A DNA stretch of 64,000 nucleotides from JAIEPW01 sp964471915 (GTDB taxonomy: Bacteria > Acidobacteriota > Terriglobia > Bryobacterales > Bryobacteraceae): assembly GCA_964471915.1 (NCBI GenBank), contig CAYYID010000015.1, forward strand, positions 35,994-99,993, written 5' to 3'. This document shows, one piece after another, positions 53,410 through 62,407 of the stretch. Each line of letters begins with the position of its first letter. The first letter of the stretch is position 1. A program made the position numbers and the translations under genes. The notes under the pieces are model-generated. The model had not been told where the DNA came from and searched no databases. It saw only the letters and a list, made by a program, of their open reading frames with translations.

Positions 53410-55869
53410 TCACTCTTCGCGCAGCGCCCGCATCGGATCCAGCCGCGAGGCGCGCACCGCCGGTCCCAGTCCGGCTGCCAGCGCGGTGACCAGTAGCACC
53501 GCCGCCGCGGCGGCGAGCGTCGCGGGATCGCCGGGGCGGACCCCGAAGATCAGCTTGCCGAGCAGCCGGGAAAGGGCCGCCGTGGCGACCAGCCCCACGG
53601 CGAGGCCCAACACCGACACCACCAGCGCATCGCGCAGGATCAGGCCGCGGACGTTGCTCGCCCCCGCGCCCAGCGCCATGCGGATCCCGATCTCGGACCG
53701 GCGGCGTTCCACCAGGTACGACATCATGCCGTACAGCCCGACCCCGGCCAGCAGCAAGGCGAGCACCGCGAACGCGCTGGCGATGGAGGCCAGCAGCCGT
53801 TCCTGCCGCAGGTTTCCGTCCACCTGCGAGGCCAGCGTCCGGAACTCGAGCGAGACGCGCGGATGCACCTGCACCGCGGCGTCGCGGATCGCGCCGAGCG
53901 CGGCGGTCTGCTGGGGCGTGCGAGCGATCAGCGTCAGCCCGCCGAACATCTTCGGTTTCACTTCCTGCACCTGCGCAAGGAAGATAGTGGGCGGCACTTC
54001 GTCACGCAGGCTTCCATACTTGGCGTCGCCCACCAGGCCCACCACCTGATAGAGATCCTGCGAGCCGGGCTTGTCCCCGCGCTTGGAGAATGCCCGGCCG
54101 ACGGGATCCGCGCCGCCGAAGAACTTGCGGGCGAACTGCTGGTTGACCACGGCCACGCGCGGCGCGTTGGGGGTGTCGGTATCGGCCAGATCGCGTCCGG
54201 AAAGCAGCTTCATGCCCAGCGTGCGGAAGTACTGGGAACTTACGGCGTTGACGTACGCCACCCGCTCGCGCGGACCTTGCGGCGTGAAGCCCTTGACGAA
54301 GATCTCGTTGTTCCACATCATGCCGGACACCGGCGTGAGCGCGGCGAGCGCGGCGAGCTCCACGCCCGGCAGGCTGCGGGCCTGGCGGAGCAGTTCATCG
54401 AACGCCAGTTGCTCGCGCTCGGGGCTCAGCGCGGCGCGGTCGAAGCTCACGCGCGCCGTCAGCACGTTCTCGCGGTCGAAGCCGGGGTCGAGCCAGGCCA
54501 GGCCGAGGAAGGTGCGCAGGAACAGGCCCGCGCCGGCGACCAGGATCAGCGAGAGCGCCACTTGCAGACCGACCAGTGCCTTGCCGAAGCCGAAGCGCGC
54601 GCTTACCGACCGCGCGCCGCTCTTCAGCGCGGCGTGCGGATCCACGCGCGTGGCGCGCAGCGCCGGCGCCAGCCCGCACAGGACCGCGGTGAGCACCGCG
54701 AGCGCCGCGGAGAACGCGAGCAGGCGCCAGTCGAGGGCGAGATCCAGAAACACGCGCGAGCGCGGCGTCGAGAGCAGCCACACCAGCAGGTTCGCGGCCC
54801 AGCGCGCCACGCCGATGCCCAGGGCGGCGCCCGCCAGCGACAGCAGCAGGCTCTCGGTCAGCAACTGGCGCAGCAGGCGGCCCCGGCTGGCGCCCAGCGC
54901 CAGCCGGACGGCGATCTCCCGCTGCCGGGCTTCGCCGCGGCTCAGTAACAGGTTCGCGATGTTGGCGCAGGCGATCAGCAGCACCAGCCCGGTGATGGCC
55001 ATGAGGAGCCACAGCGCCGCGCCATAGCGTTCGCGCAAATCCGAAGTCCCGGTGCCGGCGGCGCTGGAGGAAAGGACGTTACTGCGGTATTCGGCTTTCT
55101 CGCCCGGTTCCCAGTCCGGGGGCATGGTGGCCTCGAAGATCCCTTGCGAGAGCGCCTTCAGCCGGGCGTTCAGTTGCTCGGGCGCGAGGCCCGGCTGGGG
55201 ACGGCCCATGACGTTGAGCCACCAGAAGCTGCGCTCGTCGAGGCCGCTGCGCTTGCGGATCAGCGGTTCGCAGCCGAGCGGAATGAGGACGTCGAAGCTG
55301 TCGCCCACCTCGACGCCGAAGAACGCGGGCGGTGTCACGCCCACGACGGTGAAGTCCACGTCGTGCAGGCGCAGCCGCTTGCCGATGGCATCCTCCGCGC
55401 CGCCGAAATGGCCTTGCCAGAAGGCATGGCTGATCACCGCGACCGGTCCGCCGGGTCCGCCGCCGCGGCGGTTGTCGGAGTCGTCAAAGAGGCGGCCGCG
55501 GTGCGGCCGCACGCCGAGGGTGTTGAAGATCCCGCCGGAGGCCATCATGCCGTCGAGATAGCGGGACTCTCCGCCATCCGAAATGTTAAAGCGCGAACCG
55601 GTCCAGGCGAAGACGCCGCGGAAGACGTCCTGCTGCCGGCTCAGCTCGGCGAAGATCGGGTGCGTGAAGGAAGTATTGGTCCCGATCTGCAACTGGCGCA
55701 GTTCCTCCGGGCGGTCCACGGGCAGGTAACGGAGCAGCACCGCGTCGAGGATCGAGAAGATGGCGGTGTTGGCGCCGATGCCGAGCGCGAGCGAGAGGAT
55801 GGCCGCCGCGGTCAGGGTCCGGGACTGGCGGAAGCTGCGGACGGCGTAGCGGAGGTCCTGGGCGAGCAT
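53410..55869 (-). CDS. ADOP-type MacB-like ABC transporter permease (second copy)
   Basis: An 819-residue inner-membrane protein with the duplicated MacB-core/FtsX architecture (LSLALGIGANTAIFSILDAV; LMAITGLVLLIACANIANLL; GEARQREIAVRLALGASRGR; YLVERRRSEIGIRMALGAGA). It lacks the ~85-residue soluble N-terminal extension of the copy at 3398 and starts directly at the first membrane region (MLAQDLRYAVRSFRQSRTLT). No padR gene is adjacent, but an operator-like palindrome lies ~100 nt upstream. Confidence 0.9.
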   Translation of the reverse strand: MLAQDLRYAVRSFRQSRTLTAAAILSLALGIGANTAIFSILDAVLLRYLPVDRPEELRQLQIGTNTSFTHPIFAELSRQQDVFRGVFAWTGSRFNISDGGESRYLDGMMASGGIFNTLGVRPHRGRLFDDSDNRRGGGPGGPVAVISHAFWQGHFGGAEDAIGKRLRLHDVDFTVVGVTPPAFFGVEVGDSFDVLIPLGCEPLIRKRSGLDERSFWWLNVMGRPQPGLAPEQLNARLKALSQGIFEATMPPDWEPGEKAEYRSNVLSSSAAGTGTSDLRERYGAALWLLMAITGLVLLIACANIANLLLSRGEARQREIAVRLALGASRGRLLRQLLTESLLLSLAGAALGIGVARWAANLLVWLLSTPRSRVFLDLALDWRLLAFSAALAVLTAVLCGLAPALRATRVDPHAALKSGARSVSARFGFGKALVGLQVALSLILVAGAGLFLRTFLGLAWLDPGFDRENVLTARVSFDRAALSPEREQLAFDELLRQARSLPGVELAALAALTPVSGMMWNNEIFVKGFTPQGPRERVAYVNAVSSQYFRTLGMKLLSGRDLADTDTPNAPRVAVVNQQFARKFFGGADPVGRAFSKRGDKPGSQDLYQVVGLVGDAKYGSLRDEVPPTIFLAQVQEVKPKMFGGLTLIARTPQQTAALGAIRDAAVQVHPRVSLEFRTLASQVDGNLRQERLLASIASAFAVLALLLAGVGLYGMMSYLVERRRSEIGIRMALGAGASNVRGLILRDALVVSVLGLAVGLVATAALSRLLGKLIFGVRPGDPATLAAAAAVLLVTALAAGLGPAVRASRLDPMRALREE

Positions 55870-55967
55870 GACGGGTGAGACGGAGGAACGGCTTTGCGGT
55901 TAGCGGCCGGGCTCGCGAGTTTGCAAACGTAGCGCCAGCAGCCGCCCGAACCGGAAAGTGCTTATCT

Positions 55968-55977
55968 TGTAATTACA
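55968..55977. promoter_or_regulatory. TGTAATTACA palindrome upstream of the ADOP permease
   Basis: A perfect 10-bp palindrome in an AT-rich island (CTTATCTTGTAATTACATAA), 98 nt upstream of the permease start codon in an otherwise GC-rich 200-nt gap. ATGT/ACAT-type dyads are typical PadR targets, so this may be the site of a distant PadR regulator. Confidence 0.4.
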
Positions 55978-56070
55978 TAACCGGATCGCGCGCAGCCTTG
56001 TCCGGTTGTGGCCTCCGCGCCGGGTTCTCGCTGCAACCGGGTCTTGGCCCCGGCTACTTGCCGGGCCGGC

Positions 56071-56484
56071 TTACGGCAGCTTCCGCTGCGTGACGCTGAA
56101 CCAGTTGCCGAACGGGTCCTTCATGATGGCCTCGATGCCGTAGAACCGGTCCGTGGGCGGCTGCGAGAACTCGACGCCCTTCGCGCGCAACTCGTCGTAG
56201 GTCTGCTGGCAATCCGCGGTCTCGAAGACGCCGGTGCCGAGGGCGCCCTTGGCCATGAGTTCCTTCAGTTTCGCGACCGTGGCTTCGTCCATCATCGGGT
56301 TGGTGACCGTGGGCATGAGGATGATCTCGAGGTCGGGTTGCGCCTTGGGTCCCACGGTGAGCCAGCGGAAGCCCTCCATGCGGTTGTCGGTGCGGACCTC
56401 GAAGCCGAGTTTGTTCACATAGAAGTCGTGGGCGACATCCTGGTCCAGGACGTAGAGGGTGGTGTGGGAGAGCTTCTGGATCAT
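56071..56484 (-). CDS. VOC family (glyoxalase/extradiol-type) protein
   Basis: A 137-residue VOC protein: IQKLSHTTLYVLDQDVAHDF, YVNKLGFEVRTDNRMEG, and the C-terminal FYGIEAIMKDPFGNWFSVTQ with the conserved Glu/Asp-Pro-Gly-Asn-x-Phe ending. It usually acts as a metal-dependent lyase or isomerase, or in antibiotic binding; substrate unknown. In relatives it is often coupled to an AraC-type regulator such as the one at 57375, from which it is separated here by an extra gene. Confidence 0.9.
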   Translation of the reverse strand: MIQKLSHTTLYVLDQDVAHDFYVNKLGFEVRTDNRMEGFRWLTVGPKAQPDLEIILMPTVTNPMMDEATVAKLKELMAKGALGTGVFETADCQQTYDELRAKGVEFSQPPTDRFYGIEAIMKDPFGNWFSVTQRKLP

Positions 56485-56555
56485 GCGGACAGCATGGCAC
56501 GCCTGGGGAAAATCCGCTTCTCGGAAATTGCGGTCAGCCGAGCCGCTGCAGACGG

Positions 56556-57341
56556 TTAAGCCACTAAGCCCGGCGACGGCTCACTCAGGTCGATCTTCCA
56601 GTAGGCGAGCACGTCCCGGACCGAGTCGCGCGGATAGAGCGGTCCGGCTTCGGCGAGGTCCTTGCGGATCTCGGCCTTTCGTTGGTCGATGAGTCGCTGA
56701 ATGTCCGGTGAATGCGGAATTACGCCGGGCGGGGGAGGGTCACCGCGCCGGCTCGGCCACTCCCGTGGGTAGGCCAACGGCGGGACACCTTTGCTGACTT
56801 GTGCGGCAACCTCCCGAACATCCTCGGCATCGCAGACCCAACCGTAGAGATGAAAGGCGCAAACGCGCAGCATCTGCTTGATTTCGGGATCGGCATCCGT
56901 CATGGCCTTGAGCGGAGTCGGCAGCGCCACCATGTTGGCGACACACGAGTAGAAGCGCGGGTCCTGGACGACAGTGTTGGTCTTCTGAAACTTGGGATCG
57001 TCCACCGCCCACAGATGACACACGGTCCAGTTTTCCGGTTTCCGCTGGCGCCGGTATCCCAGAGCCTGCCACAGCGCCCAAGCGGCCCGGATGTTCGGCT
57101 CCGTCTTCGCCGAAACATGTCCTGTGGATCGCTGTCGGTTTGTGTACTGCCGTGTCCAACTGACGTCACAGATTGGTGCTCCGCGCCAAGACTCGGGGTA
57201 CCAAACCGGAAGTCGCCTGAAGGTTTCTGGCGAAACCCAGCGGCACGACCTGGCAATCAGGGCAGGCACGTCGATGTTTGCTTCGCGGCAGGAATTGCGA
57301 AACGCCTGCAGCCCGTCTGCGCATTCGGTGATCAGTGGCAT
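56556..57341 (-). CDS. Hypothetical protein, possible HNH-like, probably acquired
   Basis: A 261-residue soluble protein. The central NWTVCHLWAVDDPKFQ, then YSCVANMVALPTPLKAMTD and LRVCAFHLYGW resemble an uncharacterised family whose Cys-His...Asn arrangement is HNH-endonuclease-like; I cannot confirm a nuclease. Codon use and base composition are less GC-extreme than the neighbours. It sits between a VOC gene and an AraC gene that normally adjoin, which suggests insertion. Confidence 0.5.
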   Translation of the reverse strand: MPLITECADGLQAFRNSCREANIDVPALIARSCRWVSPETFRRLPVWYPESWRGAPICDVSWTRQYTNRQRSTGHVSAKTEPNIRAAWALWQALGYRRQRKPENWTVCHLWAVDDPKFQKTNTVVQDPRFYSCVANMVALPTPLKAMTDADPEIKQMLRVCAFHLYGWVCDAEDVREVAAQVSKGVPPLAYPREWPSRRGDPPPPGVIPHSPDIQRLIDQRKAEIRKDLAEAGPLYPRDSVRDVLAYWKIDLSEPSPGLVA

Positions 57342-57374
57342 TTCCTGCCTAATCGGCTCAACCGGCGCGAAGGT

Positions 57375-57809
57375 TTATCTCAGGTCTGGCGTAAAGCGAA
57401 CGCCCCAGAACTTCAAGAAACAAGTCGGCACGAACCGGTGGACCCCGGGGTAGGGAATCGCGAACATCCGGCGGAACCGGCGCCGGTACTCGGTGGGCGA
57501 GCAGCCGTGCAACTGGCGGAAGCGCGTCGAGAACGACCCCAGGCTCTCGTAACCGGCCTCGAAGCACACCTCGGTAACGGGCAGGTCCGAAGCCGCCAGC
57601 AGATCCTTGGCGCGGTCCATGCGGAGCCGGGTGAGGAACTCGTGCGGAGTTTCGCCGAACGTCTGGGTGAACTGGCGGAGGAAGTGAAACCGCGAGATCC
57701 CGGCTTGCTCCGCCGCGTCGGCAAGCGTGACCAGTTCCGTCGCCCGCGCCGCCAGATAGTCGCGCGAGCGCGCCAGCTTGCGATACACGGGATCGGGGGT
57801 GAGCAGCAT
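57375..57809 (-). CDS. Short AraC family regulator
   Basis: A 144-residue regulator consisting of little more than the double helix-turn-helix: VTLADAAEQAGISRFHFLRQ-like sequence (LADAAEQAGISRFHFLRQFT) and LPVTEVCFEAGYESLGSFST. No sensor domain precedes it, so it may respond to level rather than ligand. The C-terminal tail (VPTCFLKFWGVRFTPDLR) is that of the AraC group usually paired with VOC genes. Stops 1 nt before Ku's stop-side neighbour; same strand as Ku. Confidence 0.85.
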   Translation of the reverse strand: MLLTPDPVYRKLARSRDYLAARATELVTLADAAEQAGISRFHFLRQFTQTFGETPHEFLTRLRMDRAKDLLAASDLPVTEVCFEAGYESLGSFSTRFRQLHGCSPTEYRRRFRRMFAIPYPGVHRFVPTCFLKFWGVRFTPDLR

Positions 57810-57810
57810 G

Positions 57811-58692
57811 TTACTTCGCGGCGCGTTTGCGCGGCTTGGGGACGGCGACGGGGCCGCCCGTGCCGGTAGCCTCCACCGGGGCCTCGGCTTCGGCCGCGAT
57901 GGCCGGCGCCGCCGCGGTAGCCGCCGGTTTCTTCACCGCCGCGAGCGAGGCCTTCAGCGCCTCCAGAATGTCGACCACCTTCGCCGGCGGTGCCTCCGGC
58001 ACCGCGACGATCTCCTGCCCGTTCTTCTTGGCTTCGATCAGGCCCAGCAGGTTTTCGCGGTAGTGGTCCTGGTATTTTTCGGGCTCGAACTCCGCCGCCA
58101 GCGCATCGATCAGCCCCTGCGCCAGCGCAAGCTCCTTGTCCTTGACCAGCGTCAGATCGGTGCGGAACTCGTCGACCTTGCGGATCTCGTGCGCGAAGTA
58201 CATGGTGTGCATCAGCACGCCCTTCTCGCCCGGCCGCAGGATAACGATGTGCTCGCGCTGGTGCATTGCGATCCGCGCCACGCCGGAATAGCCGGACCGC
58301 TTCAGCGCCTCGAAAAGCAGCGCGTAGGGCTTCTCGCCAGCTTCGTCGGGGGCGATGTAATACGAGGTCTCCAGGTAGATGGGATCCACCTGGTCCGTCT
58401 TCACGAACTCGAGGATCTCCATCACTTTCGCCGACGGAGGCGCCACCTTCTTGATCTCCTCGTCCTCGATGACGAGGTAGCGGTCCTTTTCGTACTCGTA
58501 GCCCTTGACGATCTCGGAGGCCGGGATCGGCTTATCTTCGAGCGCGCAATACTTCACCATCTTGATGCGCGAGTTGTCGTGCTTGTGGAGCTGGTTGAAG
58601 CTGATGCCCTCGCTGCGCGCCGCGCTGTAGAGCTTCACCGGGAACGAAACCATCCCGAAGGTGATGTGACCTTTCCAAACCGTCGACGCCAT
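57811..58692 (-). CDS. ku: Non-homologous end-joining protein Ku
   Basis: A 293-residue bacterial Ku. MASTVWKGHITFGMVSFPVK is the family N-terminus; the core beta-barrel ring contains YCALEDKPIPASEIVKGYEY and VDPIYLETSYYIAPDEAGEK. The Ala/Lys/Pro-rich tail (KKPAATAAAPAIAAEAEA) ends in basic KPRKRAAK and probably contacts DNA or LigD. It is divergent from ligD, with 128 nt between, so both end-joining partners share a regulatory region. Confidence 0.96.
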   Translation of the reverse strand: MASTVWKGHITFGMVSFPVKLYSAARSEGISFNQLHKHDNSRIKMVKYCALEDKPIPASEIVKGYEYEKDRYLVIEDEEIKKVAPPSAKVMEILEFVKTDQVDPIYLETSYYIAPDEAGEKPYALLFEALKRSGYSGVARIAMHQREHIVILRPGEKGVLMHTMYFAHEIRKVDEFRTDLTLVKDKELALAQGLIDALAAEFEPEKYQDHYRENLLGLIEAKKNGQEIVAVPEAPPAKVVDILEALKASLAAVKKPAATAAAPAIAAEAEAPVEATGTGGPVAVPKPRKRAAK

Positions 58693-58820
58693 CGTTACCT
58701 GCCTAGCCTGGGATTAAGACCGCCGCTCCTGCCATTGAAACATTTTCGGCCGATCGCGGCCACCGCCCCGGGCCGCGACCCTCCTCTCGTATCATAAACA
58801 GCGGCGTCAAGCCGGCCGCG

Positions 58821-61304
58821 ATGTCGATCGAGGATTACCGCCGCAAAAGAACTTTTTCGCGCACGCCGGAGCCGGCGCCGGGAGACGCCGCCGCGCCGGC
58901 CGGAACGTCGTTCTGCATCCAGCGGCACGATGCTTCGCACCTGCACTACGACCTGCGGCTGGAGATCGACGGCGTTTTGAAGTCGTGGGCGGTGCCGAAG
59001 GGGCCGACGCTCGACCCCGCGGCGAAGCACATGGCGATCCTGGTGGAGGACCATCCGCTCGCCTACGGCGGCTTCGAGGGCGTGATTCCCGCGGGGAACT
59101 ACGGCGCCGGCAGCGTGATGTTGTGGGACTGCGGAACGTACGAGGCGCTGGGGCCGTCCGCCGTGGAGCAGCTCGCCCGCGGGGACTTCAAGTTCCGCCT
59201 GCACGGGTCCAAGGTCAACGGCGAGTTCGCGCTGGTGCGGCTGAAGGGCGCCAAGTACAAGAAGGGTAACGAGTGGCTGCTGCTGAAGAAGAAGGACGCC
59301 TTCGCGCAGCCGGGCTACGACCCGAACGCGCACGCCGTCAGCGTACTGACGGGTCGCTCGCAGGAGGAGATCGCCGCGGGCGCCGATGCTCCTGAGGCGG
59401 ATCCGATGCCGGATCGGATTGAGCCGATGAAGGCCGCCATCGGTTCCGCGCCTCCCAAGGAGACGGACTGGATCTACGAGGTGAAGTGGGACGGCGTGCG
59501 GGCGATCGGGTTCCTGCGCGACGGCCAGCTCCGCCTGGTTTCGCGCAACGGGCACAACCTGGACCGGCAGTACCCCGAGATCCACGGCGCGGCGGACGCG
59601 CTGGCGGCGCGCACGGCGATTGTCGACGGCGAGATCGCCGCGCTGGACGAGCGGGGGCTGCCGAATTTCGGCCTGCTGCAGCGGCGCATGCACGTGCAGG
59701 ATCCGGGGGCGGCGGCGAACCTGGCGCGGGCGGTGCCGGTGGTGCTCTATCTGTTCGACCTGCTGTACCTCGACGGCCGCGATCTGCGCGACCGGCCGCT
59801 GGTGGAGCGCAAGGAGCTGCTCCGGGGGATCATCCGCCCGGGCGGCGCGGTGCGTTACTCGGAACACTTCGCCGACGGTGCGGCGTTGTTCGAGGCCGCG
59901 AAGCTGCAGGGGCTGGAAGGCATCGTCGGCAAGCATCCGCAGAGTCTGTACCAGGCGAAGCGGTCCGCCGACTGGGTGAAGTACAAGGTCATCAGCCAGC
60001 AGGAGTTCGTGCTGTGCGGCTACACGCCTGGGGAACGCGACTTCTTCGGCGCGCTGGTGCTTGGCGTCTACGACGGAGGCACGCTGCGTTGGGCGGGCAA
60101 TGTCGGCACCGGGTTCGACCAGGCCACGATGAAGGCGATCTTCGAGCGCATGCAGCCGCTGCGGACAGCGCAGTCGCCGCTGGCGCCGGATCCGGAGCTG
60201 CCGAAGCAGATCACCTGGCTGAAGCCGGAGCTGGTCTGCGAGGTGAAGTTCGCCTCCTGGACCCACGAGAACCGGCTGCGCGCACCGGTCTATGCGGGGT
60301 TCCGCGACGATTTGGATCCGCGGGAGTGCGTCCGCGAAGAAGCGGCGGCGAGCCCGGCCGCGGCCGAGTTCCTGCCGCCGGGTCCGGACGAGCGAATGGT
60401 CACGGTGGACGGGCGCCGCCTGAAGTTCACGAACCTGTCCAAGATCTTCTGGCCCGCGGAGGGCTACACGAAGCGCGACCTGATCAACTATTACGACGCG
60501 GTGGCGCCGCTGATCGTGCCGCACCTGAAGGACCGGCCGCTGTCGTTGAAGCGCTATCCGAACGGGATCGCGGCGGACTTCTTCTTTCAGAAAGAGGTGG
60601 CCGGGAGCTTTCCGGCGTGGCTGCGCATGGAGGTGGCCGACGGGATCCGGCACGTGATCGGCGAGGACCGCGCCACGCTGCTGTATCTCGCGAACCTCGC
60701 CTGCATCGACCACAACCCGTGGATGAGCCGGCTGCAGTCGCTGGAGCATCCGGACTTCCTGCTCATCGACCTGGATCCGCAGGAGTGCGAGTACGCAAAG
60801 ATCGTCGAGGCCGCGCTGCTCATTCGCAAGATCCTCGACCAGCTGGAGCTGGTCAGCTACCCCAAGACCACGGGCGGCGACGGCATGCACCTGTACGTCC
60901 CGCTGGAGCCGGTGTACACGTACGAGCAGGTGCGCAGCTTCGGCGAGCTGCTCTCGCACCTGGCGCTGGGGCAGCGCCCGGAGCTGTTCACCACGCCGCG
61001 CACCGTCGCCAAGCGCACCAAGGGCCGGGTCTATTTCGATTGGGCGCAGGTGGCGCGCGGCAAGACGATTTCGTCGCCTTACTCGGTGCGCCCGTACGCG
61101 GGCGCGACGGTGGCGACGCCGCTCGCCTGGCGCGAGGTGACCGCGCGGCTGACGCCGGCGCAGTTCACGATCCGGAATGTGCTCGCGCGGTTCGATCGCG
61201 TGGGGGACCTGTTCGCTCCGGTTCTGATGCAGCCGCAGCGGCTGGAGCACGCTCTCGAGCGGTTACCTTCCCTCCTGCATCCGAAGCCGGCGCCGGAATC
61301 GTAG
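58821..61304 (+). CDS. ligD: DNA ligase D (phosphoesterase-ligase-polymerase)
   Basis: An 827-residue multifunctional end-joining enzyme. Domain order is 3'-phosphoesterase (~25-165; FCIQRHDASHLHYDLRLEID), ATP-dependent ligase (~190-480; catalytic Lys222 in YEVKWDGVRAIGF; PLVERKELLRGIIRPGG), then primase-polymerase (~515-800; LSKIFWPAEGYTKRDLINYY; DFLLIDLDPQECEY with the metal Asp pair; TTGGDGMHLYVPLEP). This is the Pseudomonas-type order. Ends processed and sealed here are held by the adjacent Ku. Confidence 0.96.
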   Translation: MSIEDYRRKRTFSRTPEPAPGDAAAPAGTSFCIQRHDASHLHYDLRLEIDGVLKSWAVPKGPTLDPAAKHMAILVEDHPLAYGGFEGVIPAGNYGAGSVMLWDCGTYEALGPSAVEQLARGDFKFRLHGSKVNGEFALVRLKGAKYKKGNEWLLLKKKDAFAQPGYDPNAHAVSVLTGRSQEEIAAGADAPEADPMPDRIEPMKAAIGSAPPKETDWIYEVKWDGVRAIGFLRDGQLRLVSRNGHNLDRQYPEIHGAADALAARTAIVDGEIAALDERGLPNFGLLQRRMHVQDPGAAANLARAVPVVLYLFDLLYLDGRDLRDRPLVERKELLRGIIRPGGAVRYSEHFADGAALFEAAKLQGLEGIVGKHPQSLYQAKRSADWVKYKVISQQEFVLCGYTPGERDFFGALVLGVYDGGTLRWAGNVGTGFDQATMKAIFERMQPLRTAQSPLAPDPELPKQITWLKPELVCEVKFASWTHENRLRAPVYAGFRDDLDPRECVREEAAASPAAAEFLPPGPDERMVTVDGRRLKFTNLSKIFWPAEGYTKRDLINYYDAVAPLIVPHLKDRPLSLKRYPNGIAADFFFQKEVAGSFPAWLRMEVADGIRHVIGEDRATLLYLANLACIDHNPWMSRLQSLEHPDFLLIDLDPQECEYAKIVEAALLIRKILDQLELVSYPKTTGGDGMHLYVPLEPVYTYEQVRSFGELLSHLALGQRPELFTTPRTVAKRTKGRVYFDWAQVARGKTISSPYSVRPYAGATVATPLAWREVTARLTPAQFTIRNVLARFDRVGDLFAPVLMQPQRLEHALERLPSLLHPKPAPES

Positions 61305-61370
61305 ATCCGTAAGCGCGCCTCTGCGCGCGGCTGTGCCCGCCGCGGAAGCACTCCCGGGGCGGGCAGGCCC

Positions 61371-61398
61371 GGCCCGGCGGTCTCTCACCCGCCGGGCC
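61371..61398 (+). terminator. 10-bp GC hairpin downstream of ligD
   Basis: GGCCCGGCGG (61371-61380) and CCGCCGGGCC (61389-61398) form a perfect 10-bp stem with an 8-nt loop, 66 nt after the ligD stop codon. No U-run follows, so termination would be Rho-assisted or the stem only protects the mRNA end. The rest of the 229-nt gap is G/C-rich with no gene seen. Confidence 0.5.
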
Positions 61399-61533
61399 CC
61401 CAAGGTTCCCGCGGAAACCGGTCGGGGTTGGCGCCTACCGCGGAAGGGCAGAGGCCCTTGCATTCTCCGGGGTGATTTGCGAACCTGCGCAGCACCGGCG
61501 GAGCAGGTTTCCTCCCCGGACAGGAGGCCGCTT

Positions 61534-61944
61534 GTGATTGAGACGTGGAGGCGCCGGGGCCTGTACTTCGCGGGTAGCTGGAACTTGATCGGCGGGGCTG
61601 CCGCCCTGCTCGATCCCGCCGGGCACCTGGCGCAAATGTACTCCAGCACGCTTCCGGTGCATGAGCCTCTGCCGGCCTTCTTCTTCCGCGCTACCTGGAT
61701 CAACGTCATGGCCTGGGGCCTGGCGTATGTGCTCGCCGGCCGGCTGCCGGCGTCCCGAACCCCCATCCTGATTGCCGGTGCGGTGGGGAAGCTGGCCTAC
61801 GCCTTGGCTTGCGCGGCTTTGGTTGCGGCCGGAGGCGGTACTTCCTTGCTGGTGGCGGCGGGCGCAGCGGACGTTCTCTTTGCCCTGTTTTTCTGCCGCC
61901 TGGCCTTGCAACCCGGTCGGACGCCGACCGGAGGTGCGCAATGA
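61534..61944 (+). CDS. Small membrane protein, four predicted helices
   Basis: A 136-residue protein from GTG 61534, supported by AGGAGG (61522-61527) 6 nt upstream; the longer in-frame extension to 61333 is unlikely. Helices include GLYFAGSWNLIGGAAALLDP, ATWINVMAWGLAYVLAG, ILIAGAVGKLAYALACAALV and SLLVAAGAADVLFALFF. Family not recognised with confidence. Overlaps the next gene by 4 bp. Confidence 0.7.
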   Translation: MIETWRRRGLYFAGSWNLIGGAAALLDPAGHLAQMYSSTLPVHEPLPAFFFRATWINVMAWGLAYVLAGRLPASRTPILIAGAVGKLAYALACAALVAAGGGTSLLVAAGAADVLFALFFCRLALQPGRTPTGGAQ

Positions 61945-62396
61945 CGGTGGCGGACGCAAGCTGCTTCGCATCGACGCTCGCGCTCGGTCTGATGGCCGGC
62001 TCTCTGGTCGCCGAGGGTGCGTTGCTCGTTCCTTTCTGGCGCGGCCAAACACCGGCTGAGTTCCTCGGGTGGTACCGCAAGCACGCCGCGCTGCTGCAGC
62101 GTTTCTTCGGATCCATTGAGGTGGCAGCCGCCGTTCTGTCGGTAGCCGCGCTCGCTGCGACGTGGTCGCCAGCCCAGGCAAGCCGCCTGCCGCTGTCCGT
62201 GGCCGCGGTTCTGTCCGTGGGGGTGCTGGCGGTCTTTCCGATGTACTTCCAGCGTGCTAATACCAGTTTCCGAACCGGTTCGATTCCTGAAACTGCGGTC
62301 GCGGCGGAACTGCGCCGCTGGGCGCAATGGCATTGGGCGCGGACCGCGATGGCTTTCGCGGCCTTCGCCGCCGCGGTTCTCGGCGCGGCCGCGTAA
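61941..62396 (+). CDS. Small membrane protein (DUF1772-like)
   Basis: A 151-residue protein with four hydrophobic segments (FASTLALGLMAGSLVAEGAL; IEVAAAVLSVAALAATW; LPLSVAAVLSVGVLAVF; TAMAFAAFAAAVLGAAA) and a conserved-looking WYRKHAALLQRFFGSIE loop, resembling DUF1772/anthrone-oxygenase-like proteins. Translationally coupled (ATGA) to the preceding membrane protein. Converges with the archaemetzincin gene. Confidence 0.65.
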   Translation: MTVADASCFASTLALGLMAGSLVAEGALLVPFWRGQTPAEFLGWYRKHAALLQRFFGSIEVAAAVLSVAALAATWSPAQASRLPLSVAAVLSVGVLAVFPMYFQRANTSFRTGSIPETAVAAELRRWAQWHWARTAMAFAAFAAAVLGAAA

Positions 62397-62407
62397 TCGT
62401 CGATGGA

